From positions 109,589,257-109,653,256 of the forward strand of contig CM071571.1 in NCBI GenBank assembly GCA_036426205.1: DNA of 64,000 nucleotides, read 5' to 3'. A program made the translations under genes and the position numbers. Numbering within the stretch: the stretch's first letter is position 1; every line of letters starts with the position of its first letter. Source of the DNA: Ascaphus truei. Its lineage: Eukaryota > Chordata > Amphibia > Anura > Ascaphidae. This document shows, in pieces, positions 22,669 through 34,260 of this stretch. Below the pieces are notes generated by a model. It worked only from the letters and a program-made list of their open reading frames with translations. It was not told where the DNA came from and did not search any database.

Positions 22669-24034
22669 GTCTACACCAGCTTTCCATCTAAACATCGTTC
22701 ACAACACCAAGCCTCCCATCTTTAAACCAGTCTCCCATCTTTACACCAGCTTCCCATCTGTAGACCAGCCTCTCATCTCTATAATCAGCTTCCCATCCCT
22801 ACACCAGCCTCCTATCTTTACACACCAAGCCTTCCATTTATAGACCAGCCTCTCATTTCTACACAAGCCTCACATCTCTACACAAGCCTCCCATCTCTAC
22901 ACATGCCTCCCATCTCTACACATCCTCCATCTTACAACCTACCCACTCTCTTATACAGCCTCCCATCCTATACAACCTCAAAGATTCATGCCACCGCACT
23001 CCTGCCATTTGCGCTCATCACACAATCTCATTACACAAGCCTCCCAATCCTCAGCCAAGCCGTCCCATCGTTCTCACAACCACTCTCACGACCTAACCAT
23101 CAACCATGCCCCCTCCCCATCGCTAGCCAGCCTCCCACTCCCCTACCACCCAGCCCCAATCCCTTACAACCAGCCTCCCATCTCTACACCAGCCTCACAT
23201 CTTTACACCAGCCTCCCATCTCTGTATCAGCCTCCAATCTGAACACCAGCCTCCCATCTCCACCAGCCTCCCATCTCTGGATCCGCCTCCCATCTCTACA
23301 CCAGCCTCCATTCTTCACCGCCTCCCATCTCTTATCATGCCTCCCATCTCTACATCAGCCTCCCATCTCTACATCAGCCTCCCAATTATAGACCAGCCTC
23401 TCATATCTAGACCAGCCTCCCATCTCTACCCCAGACTCCATATGTACACCAGCCTCCCATCTCTGGATCAGCCTCTCATCTCTATTCCAGCCTCCCATCT
23501 CTGTTGTTTCTGATTTCCAGTATTCTACTGAAATATATTATCACAAATCAAGCGAGGGACCCATAGAGTTTAAGTGTTAAAACAATAGTTTCAACTGTTT
23601 TGCAAGTGGAAATAACTAATAGAATATCACTACAGCAATAGAGTAAAATATAGAGATATACAATGTGATATGTGCGCGTATTTACCTCTCCTATCTACAT
23701 CTCTGACTTAAAGTACATGAAATAAATTATAAGGTAATTTCATAAGAGACTGCAGTTAAAATAAATGTTCTACTGTAAGTTAATGTATCTTTACATTAGC
23801 AGCCAACAGCATTCATCTTACACACAAAAAAGCAAGAAAAAAATATTACTTACACAACTTTAAACAACTGTAGGACTAGAACTGAAACGACACCTGTTGG
23901 GATGATATTAAATCCCATTGTTTCCTTTCATTTAAGTTATGATGTTGCATTTCCTGCCTTTTTAAAAATAACTTAATGTTGTATGATTTCTTGTTTCTCC
24001 TAATGTGTGGGATTTCCTTGGAATCGACTCATAG

Positions 24035-24141
24035 ACTGTATACTTTTAATTGTCTTTTACCTGGAATTGACGTCTTCATCAGCATTGTGACTACTTGTGG
24101 ATTCAAGAAGAGCTCGCCTACCTTCCTAAATGTTACTACAG
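24035..24141 (+). CDS. ptprq: Exon encoding second half of FN3-c
   Basis: A 107-nt exon, phase 2 acceptor (gaatcgactcatag) and phase 1 donor (aca g|gtaatt). The first base completes the split AGA codon left by 19085. It encodes LYTFNCLLPGIDVFISIVTT then CGFKKSSPTFLNVTT: the strand E-F turn (LLPGIDVFIS, with Val at the usual Tyr) and a C-terminal NVT glycosylation site. A pyrimidine-rich stretch (ttcttgtttctcct) lies about 35 bases upstream with no intervening AG. The exon is easy to miss because the reading frame around it also looks like a random short frame. It is supported by phase on both sides and by FN3 fit. Confidence 0.7.
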
Positions 24142-24188
24142 GTAATTTTACTATATGAAAGATTAAATAACGTTCATTACCACCCAGG

Positions 24189-24390
24189 AGGGCAGCAGAA
24201 CAGCAAGAAATATGCAGCACTCAGAGGTAAGTACACTGAAAAAATATATTGTAACAGACACATAAGAGAAAGAGGCAGCACTCAGAGGTAAGTATACTGA
24301 AAATACCTAGGTCTTATGTGTCTGTTATAATATATTTTTTCAGTATACTTACCTCTGAGTGCTGCCTCTTTCTTGCTGTTCTGCTGCCCT
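24189..24390. repeat. Foldback repeat just after the FN3-c exon
   Basis: The left arm starts agggcagcagaacagcaag and the right arm ends cttgctgttctgctgccct. The arms pair over about 85 bp around an acctaggt-like centre (about 24306). Inside the left arm, cagcactcagaggtaagta occurs twice (about 24215 and 24277), so the left side is itself a partial direct duplication. Confidence 0.8.
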
Positions 24391-24479
24391 GCTGGATGAT
24401 AATGTACGTTTTGCATTTCTTATGAGATTAGCACCAGGCCCTTTTGGATTTCTACGTTGGAGTGCTTGCTGTTCTTTAC

Positions 24480-24532
24480 ACCACACACACACACACACAC
24501 ACAACACACACAAAACAACACAAACACACAAC

Positions 24533-24569
<37 letters not shown>

Positions 24570-24636
24570 CACACACACACACACACACCACCACACACAC
24601 AACACACACACACGAAACACCACACACACACACATT
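24480..24636. repeat. CA-rich microsatellite
   Basis: About 155 bp of imperfect (CA)n with aac, caccac and gaaac interruptions. Open frames on both strands across it are artefacts of the repeat. Confidence 0.9.
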
Positions 24637-25533
24637 TTTGTTTTATCTTATAAGCTTGATAAATATCATTTTAATTTCATTTTATGCAATTATTTACATA
24701 TTGATACTACCAGGCACTGAACATTATATTGTGACGCCTGGAAAGTACATATAGTAAAGTAGACACAATGAGGACAACAGTATATAATTTACCCCCTTTC
24801 CTTTAGAAGGGCATCTATCACATTTTGCATGCAGTCTTCTGTCATTAGACACCTTCTGGTGCTTACACCAAGTAAGTAGACTTTCTGGTGTTGTATGACC
24901 AAAGATTGCTTAATATGGGCCTTTATCCTTTGATGCAATTACTTTGTTAGTTACCCTTAGATCAGACATTCTCTAATATAGTTTAAAAGAAACATTTCAT
25001 GTTTTATTATATGCTCTATAAAGTAGTTGATGACAAACAAATCCACTGGGGAGTATGACTACGGACTTCTAAACCATCTAAAATTTCTGCTTATTTAGAA
25101 TCTGATCCAAAAATAATATGGAAACTTTCCATTAATTACAACTGCCCCATCGCACTTTTATATTCTGTGGTGTATTTTACATGGATTATATTATGCAATG
25201 GTATAATGATATTGATACTAATAAACATGCACATATCAACTTAATTGCATATTGGTGTTTTCAATTATTTAGGTAAGTTTCTCAACACCACACAGCTCAC
25301 AATTATGGTTGTATAAAATGGCAACCCCTCAAAACAGACTACTAACTATTAAGTATTTAAATTAGATGAGACATGCAAGTAAGGTCTTCTGTACATTTTT
25401 CACCGGAGTTTCTGTAAAGTCCACTTTATAGCTCTGGATCGTTTAGATCTTTTCACCTAGAAAGTTTAGTTATCTCTAGATATAACCATCTTATAGCTTG
25501 AATATTATATTCTGAAAACAAATCTTTACCTAG

Positions 25534-25631
25534 ATCCTGACCCACCGTCAGCTCTACAAGTGTTTGGACAAGAAGAACATTCAGTTTATTTGTCTTGGAA
25601 CCCACCAAAAGGGAGATACCAACACTTCCAG
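25534..25631 (+). CDS. ptprq: Exon encoding first half of FN3-d
   Basis: A 98-nt exon, phase 1 acceptor (tctttacctag) and phase 0 donor (ttccag|gtgagat). It encodes PDPPSALQVFGQEEHSVYLS then WNPPKGRYQHFQ, that is strands A to C with the core tryptophan in LSWNPP. The last base of the previous exon (g) plus at gives an Asp codon. The other half of this domain lies 28.3 kb away at 53937. Confidence 0.78.
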
Positions 25632-26348
25632 GTGAGATATAAATAAACGCGTTGAGGGGGAGATGCTGGTGTAGCCCTGGTGTGTGTTAATAAAGTTTTT
25701 TTGGAACAAGACATCCGGGAGCCTTTCTTGAGACATGCGCAGTTGCGCCGCACTTCTACCCATTCTCTGAGATATAAATAAATGCTTATACAGTACACCT
25801 ATAGGTAATAGTTTTTCGTTAGGGCTGTTCTGTAAACACAGTGCAATAGATTGAGAACAGATTTCTGTTCAAGGCACAAATATATGGCATGCACAACAAA
25901 ATAAAAAACTCCATAATTATTAACTGTTAAAGTCCAGTTTAAATATATGAGATATCAAAGACAATATTAACTTTAACTTCAATATGAGTACAGTGGTCCT
26001 TAAAAATCCCACTGCTTCACGGTGTGAGCCTTCCTTTTCACCTTTCTTTGGCCTGCCATAAGTTTCATTCCATCTGCTGTTGCAAAAGTTCCAGCAAAAT
26101 AGGTTTTATGATGAGGACCCATGAAACTCCACCAAGTGGACTTCTAGAAGTCAGAAAAGTAACTCGATCATGTTATTGTATGATTTTCAAAAGAGTAGAC
26201 TGAGAGGTTGATAATTCAGCCATTAGCATTAGTAGTAGAAGGAGGACACATAGTAGGAAATTGTTTGTATACAAGGAATATAAACTGGTTTATTTATAAA
26301 CACGATGTCATGGGAGACCAGGTTATTTACACCTTTTTATCAGGATCA

Positions 26349-27208
26349 TGTCAGGAATCGGCGTCCCACGATGCTCACACAGACCGCCTACTCCTCCCCT
26401 TCCAGGGAGCCCTGGACCACAAAACAATCATGCCTTACGGCCTCACCCGGTATCCCCCGCCCTGTCCGCGTCGAGGGATCACTTACCTCGGCTGATCCTC
26501 TGTATCATGCGCCGGCACGCGCCGCCTCCACGCCCTCCGCACGCACCCTGTACCATCCCCGGCTCGGTTCCGCGCGTAACACGATTACCGGAGCACGTAC
26601 AGTCTGCACACTCTTCTGCCCGTAACCCTGGACCTCAGGCTCCGCACCCCGCAATAAGAACAGCGCATAGAATACTATGTTTACCAACAGACTCACCTGG
26701 GTCCTGTTAGGCCTGCACCAAATCTGCTAGTGTCTCCCTTGTAGCTCTTCCTGTCCGCGCCTCCGTTCCTAATTGTCCTTCCTGCCTTTATCTAGCTTCT
26801 CTCTGCTTCATTCTTTGCTCGACCTAGTCTCTGTATGGAAGTACTTCTGGATTCTCTCGTGTTTTCACAGTTCTGAACGATGGCTTGAACGATACTCACC
26901 TCCCCTCTTGGCTCTCGATCTCGGCACTCCTTGGACACGCTCAACTCGGTAACCCCTTGAACACGGGCAGTGGACCTACGACCTATCTCACACTCTCCAC
27001 TTCCCTGCCCTCACCTCGGCAAGGGCATTGCATACTGCTATCTCTCAAACTTTTGGTACCGGCAATTATGTACTAACCTTACTACCAGCCTGGCTGGCAG
27101 ACACTTTAACCACACTCCGGACACGCTCCCTTTGCTGCGGGGCGTGTAGTTCCCATCCCCCTTCAGCTCGAGGGGAACGGTCTGGCTGCGGGCAGCAAGG
27201 CGATCACA
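26349..27208 (+). repeat. 5' LTR of the Ty3/Gypsy element
   Basis: About 860 bp, starting tgtcagga and ending aca. It is collinear with 31869-32709: shared words include caaaacaatc, tgcctgcacca, gttcctaattg, ctctgtatggaagta, cggcactccttgga and ctgcgggcagca. The two copies differ by many small indels and substitutions. Confidence 0.85.
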
Positions 27209-27499
27209 CTTATGTTCGAGCCCACAAGGACGCAACCAGCTTCAACAGTTTTCTCTCCAATCGGCTTCAACAAAACCAGTGCAATGGCGGATCAAAATTG
27301 TAGGCCCTTACAACGCCAGGTCGCAGTACTCTCAGACAGAGGTAACAATCGACCGAGACAGACCAGTAATTTAGCCGCCCCACTCCGCAAAGTGGCATTA
27401 GCCAGCCAGATGTAAGGATTCCTCCCCCCAAGCCGTATGCAGAGTGAACACGCAAGATGTAGGAGGGGGTTTTATAAACCACGTGTGAGTGTGCACGTT

Positions 27500-28060
27500 G
27501 AAAGCTCCCCATCTCTACAATACTTGATCGCCAGAAGGTAGCCTACATTTATAACATCCTCACGTGGGATAGAGCCCTGGCTTGGGCTTCCCCGGTTGGG
27601 AGCGACTTCTGACTACCTCAAGATTACCCGGCATTTAAAGCACGGGTTTCCAACGAGTATTCGATTCACTCTCCGCTTCATAGGGATGATTGCATCTGTT
27701 TCTCTCCTCCAGATTAAGCAGGGGGACAGCGGGATGGGGACACTAGTATGCTGTGGAATTTCCGGGACGACTCTCTAGCAGCCGAGATAACGGGGGACAG
27801 ATGTGGCTCTCGTCTCCGTTTTCGTCGCCAGGCCCTGGTCAAGTACCCATCAAGGACGAACTCTCTCGCCAATACCAGGCCGGATTAACTGGAGGTCCTG
27901 ATTGATTTGGCTGTTCCGAGTGGATCAATGTAATCCAGGGTACGCCGCTTCAGGGAGCTGTCAAGCGCACTCGCTTCCATAAAACTTTTTCAAGTTCCAT
28001 GTGTCTACCAGTACTCTCAGCAGCACTCCGCTTCCCCCTAGTGCTACCACACCTTCTTTC
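27500..28060 (+). pseudogene. gag remnant of the Ty3/Gypsy element
   Basis: Readable pieces include DRQKVAYIYNILTWDRALAW next to ASP, matching the capsid 'LLTGRALEWASP' block of vertebrate Ty3/Gypsy Gag, then a stretch with IKDEL-like and LDDLIDL-like blocks around 27840-27920. Gag forms the particle shell. The pieces are in different frames, so no intact protein is encoded. Confidence 0.55.
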
Positions 28061-28989
28061 GGCCAGCAGGGGGTTTTTGCGAGAGCCATATGCAATGTGG
28101 TACAACGCATTCCGCCACACCGATACGCAGGTTACCGCCACGCTGTTGGGGGAGTTGGGGGGAGGTTGATTGTGTTTCTGACTTGCGGATCCATGGAAAT
28201 CGGTTCGGGATTAAATGTGTACACACTGTTTGTTCCGGGAGGGAAACGGAAACTCCATGTGAGTAACAAGGGGGGCCTCTCTGGGTGTAATGTCTCCACG
28301 TATCCCTTCATAAAAAATGAAACTCCTAAGAAACTTACAGTCAGTTTCCTTTATAGGGCGATAAGTATTCAAGACTTCTTACGCCCGCCTTTCATTTTGA
28401 CTCAGGAGCTGGAGGGGGAAACTTCGGGTATCTTGTAATTTGTTGCGCAGGGTAAACCGCATACCACTAGTAGTAGAGAAAAAGGAGTTGAGAAGAGAGA
28501 AAGAAATGGAAAAGGAAATGTTCCATCTGCACTCGTCGGTATCGAGGACGTCCTCTTACCCCAGCACCATTACATTCTCCCTTTACGAGACGGATCCCTT
28601 TGCTTGTCTTCCACATCTGCACAAGGAGACCTTTAGTTCTCGATGGCCATTCACTGTTCTGGGAGTACCCATCATCCCTTGGGCTTCCTTGGGGACTACA
28701 GCTTAACAATCCCTCTCATTGATGGACTCACTCCGCTTCCATTTCATGGAGGCCTGAGGTAAGGCGAGGGAATCATCAAACTGCTGGGCAAACCTTGTTC
28801 CCGAAGTTATTCTACCTTTCCGTTTTACCATCAATTCCCGGACGTTTTCCCCACCACTAATGGTTTACAGTCAGACCTCTTTCACACACCCAGGTACTTA
28901 CGATTGTCTCCCAATTAGATCTAGTTCCTGGTTACTCCCTACCCAAGTCCAAGACCTTACCCCTTGTCGTTACTTAGAATCGTAACGCT

Positions 28990-29560
28990 AGGATGAATAT
29001 ATCCAGCGAGGAATCTCAAGAAAGGCTTTTTATTCGTCACTCCAATTCCCCAGCAGGGGCATGGGTTGTTTTCCTTCGTCAAGAAAAAGGACGGGTCGTT
29101 GAGACTTGGCATTGACTATCAGGGGGTGTTTTTTTAAACCAGATACTATTATTTAATAATATCGTTACCCCCTTCCCTTTATTACCGAACTGTTCATAAA
29201 ATTACAGGGGGGCCAATGATTTTTTCCCAAAGTTTTGGATCTGCGTTGGTGCCTAGTAACTGCGTGGCGAATAGGGAAAGGGGGCAGTGTACTGAACTGG
29301 AAGACGGCTCTTCAACACACGTAGTGGACGATACGAATATCTGGTAATTTGCCTGCGGCTAGCTATAGCTCACCGCTTTGTCTTCCAGGATTTCATTCAA
29401 CGACGTTCTGTCGTAAGGTACTGCAATATTTTGTTTTGTTATACGTTGGTGATATCATTGATTTTTTCCAGAGATATCCATGGTCCACATACGCCCACAC
29501 CTCCTAGTACTTACCGTCTCCGGCAAACACATTTTGGACGCACAAACTGGATGAAGTGCA
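28990..29560 (+). pseudogene. Reverse-transcriptase remnant of the Ty3/Gypsy element
   Basis: Frames around 29030-29120 give fragments of the 'SPAGAG..FVKKKDGSLR..IDYR' block, 29160-29250 the 'YPLPLI..LF' and 'FTKLDLR' region, and 29330-29480 the 'YEYLVMPFGL..AP..FQ' block and an 'ISLIFSRD' piece where the catalytic YLDDILIFS motif should be. The catalytic double-aspartate is not readable in the present sequence (it reads VISLIF). Several frame changes separate the blocks. Confidence 0.6.
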
Positions 29561-30479
29561 CCTTTCATCAGACCATTTACTTCAGTTCCGGGCGTAATCA
29601 TTCCAGATGGGGTTTTGATGGATATTTCACGGTAAACTTCAATGCTGTCGACTGAATTGGCCAAGGACCCAACTCTTCAAGGCCATTTTACACCTGTTTT
29701 TTAGGGTTCGCCTACATTATTTATCGTTATAGTTTTATACGGAGTGTGTCCACCATTTTGTGGCACCCCTTAGTGCTCTCACCCAAAAAAAGGAGCTATA
29801 TGATCTTCTGCTTGGTCATCCGAGGCCTATCTCCGCCTTCGATGACACTCAAGAAGCCTTATATCTCTGCACCTATTCTCGTCATCCCTGAAAATTGAAT
29901 TCCTTTGTCCTGTGAGGTTCGACGTCTTCTGATTGCTGGGCCGCTGGTGCAGTCTTTCTTCAGAGAACCCACGCCCCAAGGATAAGTTATCATCCTGTGA
30001 ATTTTCCAAGAACTTCTTCGTCTGCAAGAGGATACTAATGACGTGGGTAATCAGGGAACTTCTGGCCGTGAAAGAGGCTCGCATAGGGATGACACCTGCG
30101 GACGGGGTCGAAAAGAGCGTTTTAATAATGTCTCACGGACCACAAGAACCTCTTTACATAAGACTTACGCTGACGGCCTTGGTCCACGACCAGGGCTCGT
30201 TGGGCCTCTTTTTTTTTTCCCCCGATTCATTTTCACCTGTACGATATCCTGCGGGACCAAGAAAAAAACCGTTAAGGCAAGACACTACTCTCCCGATATA
30301 TCATTTTCTGAAGGAGAGGCCAGAGGAGGGAAGTAGGCGGGGCAGACAGAGAAGGAAGAAGGGAGTGGGTGGTGTAGGGGATGTTTAAACAATCGTTTAT
30401 TTTAATAGAAGTTCCCCTTGTTCCAAGAAATAAGTCGTGATACATCTGGCACCTCCCACACTCAACCGGAAGACCATTC

Positions 30480-31020
30480 CCAGGACTCTTGGTCGTTCGA
30501 CAACAAACTCTTTCACCTTTCCAAATTTGTTCCAGGGTCCATCTGGGGTCCCTCCTCTAAACTGCATGGTCATCCAGTTTTAAAGAAGACTACTGATTCA
30601 TTCGTCACGAGATATTTATGGTGGCCAAGGATGTCTAAGGCTATATTCTGAGGTTACCCGCGCCCTGTCCACGTGCGTAGCTTCAAAGCCAAGGACTCTC
30701 GTCGAATAGCCTTCAGGGTTTTTTCTGTATTACCCCTCCAGTTCTCCGACAGACACTCTGGTCCACATTTCGATGGACTTCATAGTGGAGTTGCCCAGCG
30801 TCAGAGGAATGAACACTATCTTGGGTGGTGTTGGGACAGGTATCTTACAAAATCTGTCCCATTTCATTCACTTAGATTACCCACCTCCCCCGCCAGTTGC
30901 TTGATACTTTACGGAGCAGATTTTCAGGAGGATTCATGGGTCTTCCGTCGCCATTTTTTATGACAGAGGTTCTCAGTCGTATAAAATTTGTGAGAGGCTT
31001 TCACGAAGAGACTTGGGCTC
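30480..31020 (+). pseudogene. Integrase remnant of the Ty3/Gypsy element
   Basis: 30540-30660 reads SSKLHGHPVLKK then RYLWWPRMSKAIF, the zinc-binding N-terminal part of Ty3-type integrase (GHxG..T..LL...YWWP). 30700-30900 has the 'PW..ISMDFI' and 'V.DRFTK..HFIP' region in broken form, and 30955-30990 a 'DRGSQ' piece. Stops and shifts throughout. Confidence 0.6.
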
Positions 31021-31689
31021 TATTACTTCTTTCTCTTGCCGCCTTTCAATCTCAGTCCAAGGACAAACGAGAGAGATCAAATCCAACCCTGGAGAAGTAT
31101 CCTGAGAGTTTCATATCCGATTTCCAGGATGATTGGTCAAATCCTACTCTTGGGCGAGTATGCCGTCCAATTCTCGCCCCCGCCACAAAAACGAGTACAA
31201 ACCCGGGGGTCTCGCCCTTCTTTTCTAACATTAGGGGTTCCACCCTTCCCTGTCTTTCCCATCCAAAAATTCCCTTCGCTGGAAGTACCCAGACCGTAGA
31301 TGAACACATCTTCCCTTCCCTCCAAAACCGCATGCGCTCACGGATCATGTTACCCTTCTCAACTCCATCCTGACAAGGGTCAGAAACTACAGTCGGATTC
31401 AGTCGCGTGATCGTCATTCGTGCGCCCAGTTACAATCCAGGGGATTTGGTATGGCCTGCTCCTCTAAGTAATATCCACCTCAATGGTACCATCTCTAAAC
31501 TGGCACCCAAGTTCCTGGGTCCCTTCCTATCTTGTGAACAAATCAATCCCGGTGGCATTCCGGCTCCACTACCACCCAGTATGAAGATTCCCAATGTCTT
31601 TCTTGTGTCTCTTAAAACCATTTTATTCCAGGCACTTCTTTCCGGATCAGACTTGTAAACCGGATCCCCCTTACTGTACAAAATACGAG

Positions 31690-31868
31690 GAATACGAGGT
31701 TCACTCTTTTGGATTCACGCCTATCCAGGGGTCTGCCCAGTTCTTGGTGGCAGTGGAAGGGCTTTGGCCCTGAAGAGAGATCCTGGGTTCCTTCAAAGGA
31801 CATTCATGCCCCGGCTCTTCTTTTAAGGTCCTTCAGGAAAAAGTTTCCAGGAAGAAACCGTTCTTGGA
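31690..31868 (+). pseudogene. Chromodomain-like C-terminal tail of the integrase
   Basis: The frame reads WWQWKGFGPEERSWVPSKDI then HAPALLLRSFRKKFP, matching the 'YLVQWKGYGPE..SWEP...I.AP.L...F...FP' pattern of chromodomains at the end of chromovirus integrases, which guide integration to modified histones. It sits directly before the 3' LTR. Confidence 0.7.
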
Positions 31869-32709
31869 CAGTCCTGAGGGCGTTCTCCTCCAACAGAGCA
31901 CTCCTCTCCCCGCAAGGGAGCCCCTGGACACACAAAACAATCCGCCTTTACCGGCCTCCACGGCTCCCCGCCCTGCCGCCGACGCGGGATCACCCCCTCG
32001 GGCGATTCCTCATTACAGCGCTGCAGGCGCGCCCACGCCCTACTGATCACGCACCACCTGCACCATCCATGGCTCAGTCACGCTCGTACACGAGTTACGG
32101 AGCACGCTGCAGTTGTACATCTCTTCTTCCATCCACCGGACCTCAGGACTCCTCCCCCGCACACTGATGAGCATACTCAGGTACCAACAAAGACTCACCG
32201 GCCTGTTATGCCTGCACCAATTCTGTCAGTAGTCTTTTACCTCTGTTGTAGCTCTTCTGTCCGCCTGTCCGTTCCTAATTGGACCTTCCTGTCTTATCTA
32301 GCTCCTCTTGCTCTACAGTCTTTTGCTCGACATAGTCTCTGTATGGAAGTAATTTGGATTCTCTCAGTGTTTTCACATGTTTTCTGACGCGGCTTGTACG
32401 ACTACCCCTCTGGCTCTCGGATCTCGGCACTCCTTGGACAACGCTCACTCTGGTAACCCCTTGGAACACGGGCTGGACTACGAACTATCTCCACACTTCC
32501 ACTCCCTGGACATCGGCAAGGCATTCATCACTCATTCTACTACAACCGGAACCCTGGCAAGTAGGTGTCTACCTTACTACAACACCTGGCCTGGCAACAC
32601 TTTAGTAACCAATGCTCCCCTTTGTAGCTGGGGTCTGTCGTGTATTATGACCACTTCCCCTCCCAGTTCAGGGGGACGGGTCTGGTCTGCGGGCAGCACC
32701 GGCGTAACA
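31869..32709 (+). repeat. 3' LTR of the Ty3/Gypsy element
   Basis: About 840 bp, direct repeat of 26349-27208, ending taaca and followed by the gatca target duplication. Divergence from the 5' LTR is conspicuous and is rich in one-base indels. Confidence 0.85.
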
Positions 32710-32714
32710 GATCA

Positions 32715-34260
32715 TTCATTGAGCAAAACAAGTTAATGAAATAAATTGTAGTTTATTCAGCATAAAATTGCTTACACACAATGATACACAAAATACAGAC
32801 AAAAAGACACACTTACTGTCTGACTGGGGTCGAAAACTAGACTTTCCTAGGTGCAAGGAACTCTATGGGAGAGTTTTACCCTTACCGGGACTTAGCCCGG
32901 AATCTCCTGGAACCGAAATGGGCATAAAATTCCATACACCACCGCTACGTTCTGTTCTGAAAACTTGATCCCTCCTGACAGCGGGTTAGTCCAAATCACC
33001 TGGAACTCAAATTGGCATAAAATCCCAGCCGCGTCCACTATGTTCGTTTCTGAGAACTTGGGCGCAAAAGTCGGGACTTAGACTCTGGGCTCAAATTCGA
33101 AGCCGGTTGCTTTGCTATTCCCACAGAAGCAACTTTGAAAGCCCGTCGGTGCTCTTACTAAAGGGGAGAGAGAATCTGATTGGCTCAACAATTCTTATAG
33201 TATTTTCAGTTTCATTCACAAAACTGAACAGCCAATCAACCCATGGGAACTTTCCCAAGCAGTCAATCAGAGCCAAGCCAGCTAGAAAATCTGGGTCAGG
33301 GGGAAATCCGAAATAGCCAAGAGACATGCGCAAGCCTGCCACTTCTCTCCCTGGCTATCTCAATGCCACCCGCTGGGAAGGCTCTACCAAGTCTGGCAGA
33401 AAGGTGGCATCCCGGAGGACTGCCATTGATCTCTGGACCTGGTACTCCACCTTTCCCTGCTGACCAAATGCTATTCACACCTCTGGGCATCCTCTGGTTG
33501 CTTTGAACTCCGATGTTCAGCAGACTTACCGGCGCCTATAAGTTAGCTCAGGCAGCCTGTTTGAACATTGGTTCCTAATGTAAAAAGCACATTACATTAT
33601 ATTAAAGTATATTTTAATACCATTCTGAGTTTTGGGGGATAGGGGACAGAAAAGGAAAAAGTTGTAGTTTTATTTCTATCTGCCTTATTCCCCACACACT
33701 TTCCCTTGGACTCAGTTTGGACTCTGAGCCCACCCTCAACCTTATATATGGTTGGGGCACCCACAAATCCTATACTGGTTGTGGGTCTCCTTGGCACTAG
33801 CTGGGGTATCCCCCTTACCCTAGGGGTTCCCTCAGCTACAGGAATACATGTTTTATCCCTGTGCCTCATTCTCCTTTCGGGGCTGTGCTGAAGCAGGGTA
33901 CCCTAGTGGTGAGCCGCGCTTGCGTTTCCAAGGGAAGGTATTGCCAGGACAATGTGCCTACTTGTATCTGAGAATCAGGCATGATTCCCGGGTACATTTA
34001 TGGGGGAACCAACAACTCCGGACCCCAACCTCCTAGGCACATTCTGCCAATGGTTCCTTTGCAAAAAAAAACGTTGAAACTCATATCCTAGCAATCCCTG
34101 CTTGATGGCATGCCCGGAAAGGGAAAAACACAAAAAAATACTTTTTATGCACATAGTATAATACAGTGATACAATGTTACTGGGTCCAAGAGCTAACTCT
34201 CTGGGACCTTTATACATGGATCAGGGGTAACCAAAATGGGCTTGACCTTTATGAGAGAGC
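32715..34260. other. Unassigned moderately GC-rich repeat-like block
   Basis: Contains near-repeated phrases (ctcctggaac/cacctggaac...ttggcataaaat) around 32890 and 33000 and paired attggctcaaca/gccaatcaac words near 33180-33240. An aataaa on the minus strand lies near 32750. It could be a solitary antisense LTR, but I found no partner and no clear ends. Confidence 0.3.

Larger units (their letters stand above)
20069..23502. repeat. 19-bp minisatellite array (3.4 kb)
   Basis: Tandem copies of CCTCCCATCTCTACACCAG and variants (ctctatgccag, ctctggatcag, tgtctacaccag, tgtcgacaccag). Variants are grouped in blocks: tgtctacaccag near 20210-20400, tgtcgacaccag near 21245-21320. The array is interrupted by an N gap (21420-21503) and by about 226 bp of unrelated sequence (22443-22668). 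Long open frames here (for example 20756-21721) are an artefact: three 19-bp units are 57 bp and contain no stop. Indels become frequent after about 21570. Confidence 0.92.
19086..24034. other. Intron splitting FN3-c
   Basis: A 4.9-kb phase-2 intron dominated by the 19-bp minisatellite (20069-23502). 19260-20060 and 23510-24030 are AT-rich with no features I can name. Confidence 0.6.
24142..25533. other. Intron between FN3-c and FN3-d
   Basis: A 1.4-kb phase-1 intron with a foldback repeat (24189-24390) and a CA microsatellite (24480-24634). The remainder is AT-rich with nothing assigned. Confidence 0.6.
26344..32714 (+). mobile_element. Ty3/Gypsy chromovirus-type retrotransposon with 5-bp target duplication
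   Basis: Two direct LTRs (26349-27208 and about 31869-32709) flank about 4.7 kb of decayed coding sequence. The 5-bp gatca occurs directly before the 5' LTR and directly after the 3' LTR, as expected of integrase-made duplications. In order on the plus strand I can read gag, reverse transcriptase, integrase and a chromodomain-like tail: the Ty3/Gypsy order. All frames are interrupted by shifts and stops, so the copy is inactive as written. Some breaks may be sequencing indels. Confidence 0.85.

Noticed and set aside
20210..23391. Long open frames rich in Ser, Pro, Leu, His and Thr in the 19-bp array
   Set aside because: They follow from the 57-bp (3 x 19) period having no stop in these frames. 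They occur in all three frames, cross an N gap and have no splice or start context.
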